DNA of 64,000 bases from Mesorhizobium sp. B2-4-3 (GTDB taxonomy: Bacteria > Pseudomonadota > Alphaproteobacteria > Rhizobiales > Rhizobiaceae). Position numbers and translations under genes: made by a program. Positions within the stretch are counted from its first letter, which is position 1, and each line of letters opens with the position of its first letter. This document shows positions 1 through 6,980 of this stretch, piece by piece. The stretch is taken from contig NZ_VFVL01000033.1 in NCBI RefSeq assembly GCF_006442815.1, positions 1 through 64,000 on the forward strand, in the 5' to 3' direction. The notes beneath the pieces were generated by a model that was given only the letters and a program-made list of their open reading frames with translations, did not search any database and was not told where the DNA came from.

Positions 1-2
1 AA

Positions 3-341
3 CCAGTTCCAGCGCTAGCATGGGAAACTGTTCGCGATGTCTTCGCACACCTGTTCGCGATGTCCCCAGTCCATACAATCCCTTGCCCGCTCACGCTGTT
101 CGTCATGGCCTTCGCCATCGCGCGCGGCGTGCCCTGGGCGGGCTTGGTCTTCGCCGCCGCAATGATGGCCGGCGTGGCGATCACGCTCGGCATTGTCGTT
201 CTGCTGGCGGTGCTGTTCCGCAGCGGGTCGGTGGCTATGCTCGAACGGTTTGGGTCGAGCGCAGCCGGTGTAGCAGCCTTTCTGGAGATCGGGACCGGAT
301 TGATTTTGGTTGGCGCTGCATTGCATCAGGCCTTCGGGTAG
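3..341 (+). CDS. NicO-like nickel/cobalt permease, C-terminal fragment (cut by window edge)
   Basis: The frame is open from the first bases of the window to a TAG at 339-341, so the 5' end lies outside and no start can be set. About 112 residues are visible. The motif CPLTLFVMAFAI followed by two more hydrophobic helices resembles the C-terminal half of NicO/RcnA-type nickel-cobalt permeases (a membrane export or uptake role); TauE-like permeases are an alternative. The neighbouring cobalt uptake genes on the opposite strand fit a metal-transport theme, but that is context only. A short repeated string (TTCGCGATGT) at 31-40 and again at 53-62 lies near the visible N-terminus, so the upstream part may already be rearranged. 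Confidence 0.5.
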   Translation, partial: PVPALAWETVRDVFAHLFAMSPVHTIPCPLTLFVMAFAIARGVPWAGLVFAAAMMAGVAITLGIVVLLAVLFRSGSVAMLERFGSSAAGVAAFLEIGTGLILVGAALHQAFG

Positions 342-351
342 CAGGGCGGGT

Positions 352-758
352 TTACCTCAAACTGATCAGCGCTGTGCCGGCGATGGCCAGCAGCGCGCCG
401 GCCCAGGCGGCCGGCCTTTGCCCGCTACGCAGCCACACCATCGGCAGGATGATGACCGTCGTCATCAAGGACAGCGTCGAGATGATGCCGGCATTGCCGT
501 TGCGCAGCGGCCATCATGCCGAGCGAGGTGCCGACGAAGGCGAAAGGCACGGCCAGCCCGACGGTGCCGAACTGGACGGCCTCCGCTTGCCCCGCCGAAC
601 GGCATCGCCGTGAGCGCGATGAACAGGATCACGGCGAGGCCCGAGCGCAGCGCCATGGCGCTGAACGGCTCGACGCCGGCGGCCATGGCCGGCCGCGCCA
701 AAAGGGTGCCGATCGCCTGGCCGAGCGCGCTTCGCCGTTCCGTGAAACAGTGAAACAC
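352..758 (-). pseudogene. EamA/DMT-family permease, decayed 3' remnant
   Basis: Pieces of one EamA (drug/metabolite transporter) protein are spread over different frames of the minus strand. Near 758-600 the frame reads LARPAMAAGVEPFSAMALRS and then LAVILFIALTAMPFGG. Around 540-500 another frame gives VPFAFVGTSLGMM. From about 490 down to the TAA at 352-354 a third frame gives STLSLMTTVIILPMVWLRSG and ends in a typical last helix (LLAIAGTALISLR). The pieces are in the right order for the C-terminal half of a 10-TM permease. At least two frameshifts or small deletions separate them, and the N-terminal half is missing. It abuts the stop of the next gene at 759. Confidence 0.6.
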
Positions 759-1385
759 CTAGGCCGTGCGGGCGCGCGGTGTGCCGAAGATCGACCATGC
801 GACGGCGACGAGCGCCGCTATCGTGGCAAGCAGCACGCTGAGGCTCGGCAGGTGGAAAACCATGTCGCGCCATCTGGGCTCGACGACCGCGCCAGTACTG
901 AAGGCCTCGCCGCTATATTGGCATAGGATCCAGGACGCGCCGCTGCGCACCATGTCGGCATCGATGTCGGAGATCAGTGCTTTCGCGTTGCGTTCGGCTG
1001 AGGGCATCGTCGCCATATGGGTCAGCAGCGCCTTGGCGGTGGCAAGATAAGCGTGGCTGCATTCGTTGAACGGGCTCTCCTCGTCGCCGAGGCTTCCCGG
1101 CATCAGGCCCCAGAGACAGTAGGTGTATTGCAGGTTGCCGTGATTGTAGAGCCGCCGGAAGGTCGGATCGGTCGCTGTCTGGCGCTGGGCGAGCTCGAGT
1201 ATCTCGCCGCGATAGCGGGCGATCACGGCCATCTGGCCGTGGGTTAGGCCCGGGATCTGGATGCCCGGAGGAGGCGGGGCGGAAGACCCGCTATGCGCCT
1301 CGGCCGGGATGGCGATCAGAAGTGACTGCCAGATCGCCAAAAAGAAAATGGCCGCCAGGGCAAGGAACCGCGGCGGCCGACGCAT
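759..1385 (-). CDS. Hypothetical membrane-anchored protein of the cobalt uptake operon
   Basis: A 208-residue protein that I do not recognise as a named family. It begins with a hydrophobic signal or anchor segment (about residues 8-30, ending in AEAHSGSS). A soluble middle contains several Cys (in YTYCLWG, FNECSHA and ILCQYSG), and a second transmembrane helix lies near residues 178-198. The bulk is therefore probably periplasmic and tethered at both ends. It starts 6 bp after the end of cbtA on the same strand, so it is very likely the third gene of the B12-riboswitch unit. A role in cobalt handling is inferred from position only. Confidence 0.7.
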   Translation of the reverse strand: MRRPPRFLALAAIFFLAIWQSLLIAIPAEAHSGSSAPPPPGIQIPGLTHGQMAVIARYRGEILELAQRQTATDPTFRRLYNHGNLQYTYCLWGLMPGSLGDEESPFNECSHAYLATAKALLTHMATMPSAERNAKALISDIDADMVRSGASWILCQYSGEAFSTGAVVEPRWRDMVFHLPSLSVLLATIAALVAVAWSIFGTPRARTA

Positions 1386-1391
1386 GGGATT

Positions 1392-2132
1392 TCAGGCGTA
1401 GCGGCGGGCAGGGCCGCGCTGGTCGCGCACCGCGACGACGCGCTCGGCAACCGCGCCGAAGCCGAGCCCGACGACGGTCCATAGCACGAGCTGGATGCCG
1501 AGCGAGGCGACACGGAACTGCCACAGCACCGTCGCCGAGAAGTTCTCCGGCACTTCGTTGATGTCGGGCAGGGCTGCCTTCACCAGCGCGAAGACCACCA
1601 GGAAGGCGAGCCCAGCCACGATCGAGGCGTTCCAGGCGCCGAGCCGGGTCCACAGCCGTTGCGCCAAGCCGACCGCCGCCACCATCGCCGCGATCGAGAT
1701 CACGATCATGATGAAGAACAGCTCGGTGCGGTAGCCGATCGTCTCAGCATTGCCGACCGCGGGTGGGTTGGCCGGGTATTTGAGGCTGGGCACCACGATC
1801 ACGGCCAGGAAGCCGAGCAGGGCGATGAGCGCCGAAGTGCCGCGGGGCCCAAGCGAACCCAGACGGCCATAGGCATAGGCGAAGACCAGCGAGAACAGCC
1901 CACCGAGGGCGGCGCCGTAGACGAGCACGCCGGTTGCCAGGCCGATGCCGGCCTGCGTGACGCGGCTGACCATCTCGGGCTCCGGCGCCTCGCCGGCCGC
2001 CTGGGCCTGCTGTTCCTCGAAGGCGATCGCCTTGTCGACCTGCGGCTCGCCATAGACGCGGGCAAAGGCGAACGCCAGAATCCCCGCAACCAGCCCGACA
2101 AGCATGCCGCGCAGCAAAAGTTTTCCGACCAT
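1392..2132 (-). CDS. cbtA: CbtA family cobalt transporter subunit
   Basis: A 246-residue integral membrane protein with about six helices, beginning MVGKLLLRGMLVGLVAGILA and containing the family's early YGEPQVDKAIAFEE stretch after helix 1. CbtA and CbtB are predicted to form a cobalt uptake system in alphaproteobacteria and are usually controlled by vitamin B12. Here cbtA follows cbtB on the minus strand, separated by 106 bp that contain a palindromic repeat. Length and topology match full-length family members. A hydrophilic Glu/Gln/Ala-rich loop (residues about 36-56) sits in the first loop as expected. Confidence 0.88.
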   Translation of the reverse strand: MVGKLLLRGMLVGLVAGILAFAFARVYGEPQVDKAIAFEEQQAQAAGEAPEPEMVSRVTQAGIGLATGVLVYGAALGGLFSLVFAYAYGRLGSLGPRGTSALIALLGFLAVIVVPSLKYPANPPAVGNAETIGYRTELFFIMIVISIAAMVAAVGLAQRLWTRLGAWNASIVAGLAFLVVFALVKAALPDINEVPENFSATVLWQFRVASLGIQLVLWTVVGLGFGAVAERVVAVRDQRGPARRYA

Positions 2133-2150
2133 GTCAGTTTATCCCTTACG

Positions 2151-2241
2151 GCAATTCCAGGGAAAAATGATTGGCGGTTTTCCGTCCGGAATTGCGTTAA
2201 GCCAGAATCGAAAGCGAGTTCAGCGATGCTGAACCGCTTTA
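2151..2241. repeat. Rhizobial palindromic repeat in the cbtB-cbtA gap
   Basis: Two adjacent imperfect hairpins fill the gap: GCAATTCC...GGAATTGC (2151-2195, with inner AGGGAAAA/GGTTTTCC complementarity) and AAAGCG-A-GTTCAGC / GCTGAAC-C-GCTTT (2211-2240). The same two-hairpin layout occurs at 3881-3984. The stop codon of cbtB (TAA, 2239-2241) is made by the outer edge of the second hairpin. On the transcript both hairpins would lie between cbtB and cbtA. Confidence 0.7.
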
Positions 2242-2448
2242 GTGGCAGGGGAAGCCGAGCAAGTGGCGGCCGTCATGCACGAACTCGTGCACCATCGTGC
2301 CGCGGATCAGCGACGTCGCGCCTTCTTCCGCCCCGACGAAATAGATCATCAGCATCAGGAGCAGGCCGGCGAAGATGGCCCAAGGCAGAAGCTCACGAAC
2401 CGGAATCGCAACCGGACCGTAGCTGGGGGCGAAGGTGGTGTCGGACAT
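2239..2448 (-). CDS. cbtB: CbtB family small cobalt transporter subunit
   Basis: A 69-residue protein with one transmembrane helix (LLPWAIFAGLLLMLMIYFVG) and the family's C-terminal histidines (HEFVHDGRH...CH), which are thought to bind cobalt. The start ATG at 2446-2448 is preceded on the minus strand by GGGAGG at 6-bp spacing. It is the first gene after a cobalamin riboswitch and is followed by cbtA, the standard order. The C-terminal CH-stop falls inside a repeat element. Confidence 0.88.
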   Translation of the reverse strand: MSDTTFAPSYGPVAIPVRELLPWAIFAGLLLMLMIYFVGAEEGATSLIRGTMVHEFVHDGRHLLGFPCH

Positions 2449-2461
2449 ATTGACCTCCCGT

Positions 2462-2625
2462 GGGATACTGCGTCCCGTTGATCGAACAATGCTGCGGAAT
2501 AAGGCCTGACTTTCGGCTGGTGCCGATCACAGTGGCGCGACCGTGCCGGACTCGCACCGGCTTCCAATCCCGTATAGCGCTAAAACACTTGTCAGCACTT
2601 CGTTCGCCTGTCAACGACATGTAAT
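2462..2625 (-). promoter_or_regulatory. Cobalamin (B12) riboswitch upstream of cbtB
   Basis: On the minus strand the conserved core is readable: AGCCGGTGCGAGTCCGGC, then GCGCCACTGTGA (the B12 box region, 2531-2541), then AGCCGAAAGTCAGGCC (2502-2518). This is the order of the adenosylcobalamin aptamer. A short stem (GGGA-N7-TCCC, 2462-2476) lies between the aptamer and the cbtB ribosome site and may be part of the expression platform. The outer limits are approximate. It should repress cbtB, cbtA and the third gene when B12 is plentiful. Confidence 0.85.
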
Positions 2626-2677
2626 GGCCAACGCGGCTTCGCGCGGCCGAAATTTCACTGAACCACGGAGTTTTGGG

Positions 2678-3250
2678 ATGCTCGCCCGCCTGACGATGAT
2701 CGCAAGCGGCGCGACGCAGGCCATGCGCAAGGGGCGTTTTCCGAGTGACGAGGGGCTGGAGCCGCGCGCCCTCGATCGCGCCGGCGCGCTGGCCGTTTCG
2801 CTGCGCCGCGCCGACCGCGTCTGGACGAGCCCGGCGCTTGCCGCGCGGCAGACGGCCGAGGCGCTCGGCCTCGAGGCGACGGTCGAGCCGCTGCTTGGTG
2901 AGCAGGATTTCGGGCGCTGGGCCGGCAAAGGCTTCGAAGAGGTGCAGGCAGAGGATCCGGAAGGCATGGCGGCCTGGTTCGCCGATGCGGACGCGGCGCC
3001 CCATGGCGGCGAATCGCTTGCCGCCGTCGCCCGGCGCGGCGCTGCGCTGATGGAGCGCCTGGCCGGCGAGAGCGGTCACACCATCGCGGTGACGCATGCC
3101 GTGCCGATCCGCGCGGCCATGCTGCATGTTCTGGGCGCGCCGCTTTCCTCGGTCTGGAAGATCGACATCGAGCCGCTGTCGCTCACCGAGTTCCGCAGCG
3201 ACGGCCGCCGCTGGGTGCTGCATGCGAGCGGTGTCGTTGTCGCCGGCTGA
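2678..3250 (+). CDS. Histidine-phosphatase-fold protein without the RHG motif
   Basis: A 190-residue protein with the phosphoglycerate-mutase/CobC-like fold: a first strand (MLARLTMIASGATQAM), the DRVWTSPALAARQTAEALGL segment, LLGEQDFGRWAGKGFEEVQA, and the second-histidine motif TIAVTHAVPIRAAM. Active members have RHG after the first strand; here the place reads ASG, so the phospho-accepting His is absent. The start ATG at 2678 has CGGAG eight bases upstream; longer upstream starts would run through the divergent riboswitch. Its position next to the B12 switch suggests a cobalamin-linked role, as for CobC-like proteins, but catalysis as a normal phosphatase is doubtful. Confidence 0.75.
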   Translation: MLARLTMIASGATQAMRKGRFPSDEGLEPRALDRAGALAVSLRRADRVWTSPALAARQTAEALGLEATVEPLLGEQDFGRWAGKGFEEVQAEDPEGMAAWFADADAAPHGGESLAAVARRGAALMERLAGESGHTIAVTHAVPIRAAMLHVLGAPLSSVWKIDIEPLSLTEFRSDGRRWVLHASGVVVAG

Positions 3251-3400
3251 ACGCTCAGGCGTGAACGCTCCATCCGTGGACCCGGCCGGCATATCAAACA
3301 GGCACACCACCGTTTCAGTGATCGCTAACGGAACGGAAACGCCTCGCTGCTATGGTGCTGCCCCGGGGCAAGGAGAACCTTGCCTGAGGAGCTGCCGGAT

Positions 3401-3673
3401 ATGGCCGATTATCCCGAGACCGAACGCCGTCGTCATGCGCGCGAATTCGTGCTCAAGGAAGCCACGATCACCGCCGCCGGCGTCAGGATCGGCTGCTCGG
3501 TCAGAAATCAGCACGAGCAGGGCGCGGAATTGCGCGTCGGCGCCGATGTCGAGATCCCGGACCGCTTCCTGCTCGAGGTTCCGGCCGACGATATGGCCTA
3601 TCGCGCTTTGGTGCGGTGGCGGCGCAACGACCGCGTCGGCGTGGCGCTCTACAGCAACGCGCCGAAGGACTGA
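3401..3673 (+). CDS. PilZ domain protein
   Basis: A 90-residue single-domain protein. The N-terminus ERRRHAREFV matches the RxxxR c-di-GMP-binding motif of PilZ domains, and the rest has the expected small beta-barrel pattern ending in VRWRRNDRVGVAL. PilZ proteins sense cyclic di-GMP in the cytoplasm and adjust motility, polysaccharide or cell-surface functions. I chose the ATG at 3401 because GAGGAG lies nine bases before it; a TTG at 3380 would add seven residues. The second PilZ motif (DxSxxG) is not obvious: the place reads SVRNQHEQG, so ligand binding may be weak. Confidence 0.72.
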   Translation: MADYPETERRRHAREFVLKEATITAAGVRIGCSVRNQHEQGAELRVGADVEIPDRFLLEVPADDMAYRALVRWRRNDRVGVALYSNAPKD

Positions 3674-3791
3674 CGCGCGGCCGTTCCACCAATTCGTCAC
3701 TTGGTCCTGCCCTGGGCGACGTGCAACCCAGCACGCATCGAACGCAACCGCCGCGAGCGCGTTCATTGCCGGACCAGCAGGGATTTCGCGA

Positions 3792-3881
3792 ATGAGCAGG
3801 ACAGCCGTTTGGCTGGCGCTGATCGCCATCGTTCTCGTGGGCCTCTATTTGTTGCAGGCCAATGGCATGATCAGATTCTAA
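3792..3881 (+). CDS. Possible 29-residue single-helix membrane peptide
   Basis: An ATG at 3792 opens a 29-codon frame: a short MSRTAVW start, one hydrophobic helix (LALIAIVLVGLYLLQA) and a short polar tail NGMIRF. AGGGA lies about nine bases upstream. The stop TAA touches the first base of the palindromic repeat that begins at 3881. Size and composition fit the small membrane peptides known from many bacteria, but without comparative data this could be a chance frame. Confidence 0.35.
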   Translation: MSRTAVWLALIAIVLVGLYLLQANGMIRF

Positions 3882-3984
3882 TGCATGTCGCGCAAAAGTG
3901 TGCAGCGGTTTTGCGATAACGACATGCATGAAAGCAAAGCCCTAAAGCGCGTCGCCTGAATCCGCTTCAGCGCGACGCGCTTTA
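3881..3984. repeat. Rhizobial two-hairpin palindromic repeat
   Basis: First hairpin: ATGCATGTCG (3881-3890) with CGACATGCAT (3920-3929), a perfect 10-bp inverted repeat. Second hairpin: TAAAGCGCGTCGC (3943-3955) with GCGACGCGCTTTA (3972-3984), a perfect 13-bp inverted repeat around a 16-base loop. This form of element is common in Rhizobiales intergenic regions. The organisation parallels the element at 2151-2241. Confidence 0.75.
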
Positions 3985-4039
3985 AGGCGCCGCGCGACCG
4001 TTCGCAGGGTCAACGGCAAACGGCTCGCTCCCCAGCACG

Positions 4040-4110
4040 AACTGCCTGCAGCCCACCTCTGTTCGTTCAGTCGGCGGTCACACGCGGCTTGCAGCTTGCA
4101 GACCGTGTCG
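4040..4110 (-). pseudogene. Possible remnant of a DUF6428 gene 3' end
   Basis: On the minus strand the stretch around AAGCTGCAAGCCGCG aligns by eye with the end of the DUF6428 gene at about 6070-6110 (SSCKPRDRWLEEQ), with a 2-bp insertion and several substitutions over roughly 40 bases. No open frame remains. The rest of the 3985-4224 gap shows no gene; one plus-strand frame ends in TDANVLEIVSGAIAATGELN before a TGA at 4197-4199, which may be another gene tail. Confidence 0.3.
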
Positions 4111-4224
4111 CGCTCAGGGACCACCGGACGAGACCGACGCCAATGTGCTCGAAATCGTCTCAGGGGCGATCGCGGCGACCGGCGAACTCAACGAATGAGA
4201 CGCGCTCGTCCGATCCTCGAAATC

Positions 4225-5934
4225 TCACTCGACGAACCCGAACTTGTCGACATCGAACAGGCCCATGTCGGTGAGCTTGAGATGCGGGATGACGGGGAGC
4301 GCCAGGAACGCCACCTGCAGGAACGGCTCGGGGATGGTGCAGCCGATTGCCCGCGTCGCCTCGCGCAATTCGTGCATCGCATGCGTCACCGTCTCGAAGG
4401 GTTCGAGGCTCATCAGTCCGGCCAGCGGCAGCGACAACTCCGCCGTGATTACGCCATCGTCCGCCACCGCCATGCCGCCGCCCATCTCGATCAGCCGATT
4501 GACCACCAGCGCCATGTCGGCGTCGGTGGCGCCGACCACGGTGATATTGTGGCAGTCATGGCCGATCGAGGAGGCGATCGCGCCGCGTTTCAGCCCGATG
4601 CCCTTGACGAAGCTCTTGCCGATATTGCCGTTCTTGCCGTGCCGCTCGACCACCGCCGCCTTGAGGATGTCGGCCTCGATATCCGGCTGCAGGCAGTTCT
4701 CGGCGACGGGGAGCGCTGCGTCCTCGCGGAAGCTGATGAGCAGGCCGGGCTTGACGACGATCACCGGCGTCTGGTTGCGGTCGGACCTTGCCTCGACGCG
4801 GAAGGCTTGCGGCGTCACCGGCTTGGCCTTGACTGACGACAGGCCGACCGGCCTGACAGCCTTTCGCGTCTCGAAAAGTTCCGGCGTCACCAGCCGCCCG
4901 GCAGCAAGCACCTCGCTCACCCGGCAGTCCTCGAGATGGTCGAGCAGGACGATGTCGGCGCGCCAGCCGGGCGCCACCAGGCCACGATCGGTGAGGCCGA
5001 AGATGCGCGCCGCCGAATGGCTGGCGGCGCGGTACACATGGTGCGGCGGGCAGCCCTTGGCGATCAGCCGCCGGATCGAGGAATCGAGATGGCCTTCCTC
5101 GGCGATGTCGAGCGGATTGCGGTCGTCGGTGCACAGCGCCACGAAGCTCGACGTGTCGGCGTCGAGGATCTCGGCCAGCGCGTTGAGATCCTTCGAGGCG
5201 GAGCCCTCGCGGATCAGGATGGCCATGCCCTTGGCCAGCTTTTCGCGCGCCTCGGCCGCGGTCGTGGTCTCGTGGTCGGTGCGGATGCGGGCGGCGAGAT
5301 AACCGTTGAGCCGCTGGCCGTTGAGCAGCGGCGCATGGCCGTCGATATGACCGTCGGCAAAGGCGTCGAGCTTGGCGATCATGCCGGCCTCGCCCGCTAG
5401 CACGCCCGGGAAGTTCATGACCTCGGCGAGCCCGACCACCTTGGGATGGGCGCGGAACGGCAAAAGGTCGGCCGCCTCGAGCCTCGCGCCGGAAGTCTCG
5501 AACTCGGTCGCGGGCACGCCGGACGAAAGGTTGACGCGCACATCCATGATGGTCTGCTCGGCGCAGTCGAGGAAATAGCGTATGCCTTCGGCGCCCAGCA
5601 CATTGGCGATCTCGTGCGGATCGCAAAGCACGGTGGTGATGCCGTACGGCAGGACGCAACGGTCGAATTCGAGCGGACTGACCAGCGAGGATTCGATATG
5701 CAGGTGCGTGTCGATGAAGCCGGGCACCGCGAAGCGGCCGCGCCCGTCGATCACCCGTTCAGCCTCGTAGCGGGCATGCGTGCCGACGATGCGGTCGCCG
5801 ACGATGGCGATGTCGGTCTCCGTCACCGTGCCGGTGACGACATCGAGCAGCCGCACGTTACGGACCACGACATCGGCGGGGATTTCGCCGGCGCCGGCGC
5901 GGATCATGCGGGTCAAAAGCTCGCTTGAATCCAT
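4225..5934 (-). CDS. ade: Adenine deaminase
   Basis: A 569-residue cytoplasmic metal-dependent amidohydrolase that converts adenine to hypoxanthine and ammonia in purine salvage. The family pattern is complete: an N-terminal composite domain (VVVRNVRLLDVVTG), metal ligands in GFIDTHLHIESS (residues about 72-83), DPHEIANVLG, GHAPLLNG, CTDDRNPLDIAEEGHLD, and the adenine-deaminase C-terminal domain with IGHDCHNITVVG and LSLPLAGLMS. Length matches bacterial Ade. It stands alone; the upstream 80-bp gap separates it from the arsenic genes. The C-terminus (GLFDVDKFGFVE) is typical. Confidence 0.95.
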   Translation of the reverse strand: MDSSELLTRMIRAGAGEIPADVVVRNVRLLDVVTGTVTETDIAIVGDRIVGTHARYEAERVIDGRGRFAVPGFIDTHLHIESSLVSPLEFDRCVLPYGITTVLCDPHEIANVLGAEGIRYFLDCAEQTIMDVRVNLSSGVPATEFETSGARLEAADLLPFRAHPKVVGLAEVMNFPGVLAGEAGMIAKLDAFADGHIDGHAPLLNGQRLNGYLAARIRTDHETTTAAEAREKLAKGMAILIREGSASKDLNALAEILDADTSSFVALCTDDRNPLDIAEEGHLDSSIRRLIAKGCPPHHVYRAASHSAARIFGLTDRGLVAPGWRADIVLLDHLEDCRVSEVLAAGRLVTPELFETRKAVRPVGLSSVKAKPVTPQAFRVEARSDRNQTPVIVVKPGLLISFREDAALPVAENCLQPDIEADILKAAVVERHGKNGNIGKSFVKGIGLKRGAIASSIGHDCHNITVVGATDADMALVVNRLIEMGGGMAVADDGVITAELSLPLAGLMSLEPFETVTHAMHELREATRAIGCTIPEPFLQVAFLALPVIPHLKLTDMGLFDVDKFGFVE

Positions 5935-6013
5935 AAAAGCTCCATCTCAGGCAGCTTTCATGCTCGTCCCATGCGAGGGGGCGGTCAAGAGGACGGACCT
6001 TGGTTCGGTCGGC

Positions 6014-6553
6014 TCAGCTGCAGCAGGCCTCGCCCGCGGGCGAGCAACGTGACGCGTTGCTCGCTGCCTTCTGTTCTTCCAGCCAGCGGTCGCGCGGCTT
6101 GCAGCTTGACGGCCGTGGCGACAGCTCGACCTCGACGGTCCCGCCAACAAGGCTCGGCTGGGCTGCCCGGTGCAGTTCGATGGGGCGCATGCCGTCACTG
6201 ACCTCGAAGGTCAGCTTCGCCGTCTGATCGAGCGCCACATGGTCCGCCACCTTGCGGATGATCGCCGCGAACTTGCCGGCCGGCATATGGACCGGCCCGC
6301 CTTCGTCCACGTCCCATAGCTGGACGAAGATCTCCGACCAGGATTCCGGGTTCGCCTCGCAATCCAGTGCCGAGAACTGTCCCGCTTTCACCTCGGTGAC
6401 ATGATAGCCCGGCTTCACCGGCCGCCCGTCATAGCGGAACACCAGTGGCCTGTCCTTATGATCGGCCAGCGCTACCAACAGATCGCCGATGGTCAGGTCG
6501 GAGGGATCCATCGGCGGGACGGAATCGATTTTCCGATTGTCAGAAGAGAGCAT
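6014..6553 (-). CDS. DUF6428 family protein of the arsenic resistance cluster
   Basis: A 179-residue protein. It contains LTIGDLLVALADHKDRPLVF, GYHVTEVKAGQFSALDC and VHMPAGKFAAIIRKV, which I recognise as the DUF6428 pattern, a family often next to arsR in alphaproteobacteria. The C-terminus has Cys residues (SSCKPRD...GEACCS) that could bind arsenite, an inference. It diverges from arsR, with the two starts 42 bp apart and an ArsR-type operator between them, so both sides are probably induced by arsenite. An internal ATG (MDPSDLTIG) 14 codons in is an alternative start. Confidence 0.75.
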   Translation of the reverse strand: MLSSDNRKIDSVPPMDPSDLTIGDLLVALADHKDRPLVFRYDGRPVKPGYHVTEVKAGQFSALDCEANPESWSEIFVQLWDVDEGGPVHMPAGKFAAIIRKVADHVALDQTAKLTFEVSDGMRPIELHRAAQPSLVGGTVEVELSPRPSSCKPRDRWLEEQKAASNASRCSPAGEACCS

Positions 6554-6568
6554 GTCGGCTATTCCTCG

Positions 6569-6594
6569 TTTCAATATTTCAAGGATTATTGAAA
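6569..6594. promoter_or_regulatory. ArsR-type operator between DUF6428 gene and arsR
   Basis: A perfect inverted repeat TTTCAATA-N10-TATTGAAA spans 6569-6594, ending one base before the arsR start codon (GTG, 6596). AT-rich dyads of this kind are classic ArsR/SmtB operators. Its place between the two divergent start codons means one bound dimer could shut both transcription units. Confidence 0.7.
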
Positions 6595-6595
6595 C

Positions 6596-6946
6596 GTGGA
6601 TGAACGTCAAGCCCTGATTGCCTTTGGCGCCCTGTCGCAGGAAACACGCCTGCGCCTGCTGCGCTTGCTGGTCGTCGCCGGACCGGAAGGCATCGCCGCC
6701 GGCTCGCTCGCCGAACAGGTCGAGGTCTCGCCGTCCAATGTCAGCTTCCATCTCAAGGAACTGGAACGGTCCGGCCTCGTGACCGCGCGGCGTGATGCCC
6801 GCTCGATCGTCTACAGCGCCGAGTACGACGCGCTGTCCGGACTGATCCGGTTCCTGATGGAGGATTGCTGCTCGGGCCTTCCGGAAATCTGCGTGCCGGC
6901 GCTTGCAGCACCTTGCTGCCAGCCGGGCGAGGGGACCCGCCAATGA
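6596..6946 (+). CDS. arsR: ArsR family arsenite-responsive repressor
   Basis: A 116-residue winged-helix repressor: LSQETRLRLLRLL (helix 1-2), VEVSPSNVSFHLKELERSGL (recognition helix region), VTARRDARSIVYSAEY (wing). Cysteine pairs near the C-terminus (EDCCSG, APCCQP) plus a single Cys in EICVP give candidate arsenite ligands, as in rhizobial ArsR proteins. It starts with GTG at 6596 with AAGGA upstream. It heads arsR-aqpS-arsC-MFS and should repress its own operon and the divergent DUF6428 gene through the adjacent dyad. Confidence 0.85.
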   Translation: MDERQALIAFGALSQETRLRLLRLLVVAGPEGIAAGSLAEQVEVSPSNVSFHLKELERSGLVTARRDARSIVYSAEYDALSGLIRFLMEDCCSGLPEICVPALAAPCCQPGEGTRQ

Positions 6947-6980
6947 CCGCCGCGCCCATCGCCCAGCCCAAGGCCAGCCG

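Noticed and set aside
2393..3310. A 305-codon minus-strand frame covering the phosphatase-like gene and the riboswitch
   Set aside because: It runs antisense to a clear protein fold and straight through the B12 aptamer. It has no domain and no ribosome site.
4244..5928. Several long open frames on the plus strand across the adenine deaminase gene (for example 4244-5302, 5446-5928)
   Set aside because: They are antisense frames of a well-conserved deaminase. Their composition (Arg, Ala and Gly rich, no motif) is typical for shadow frames at this GC content.
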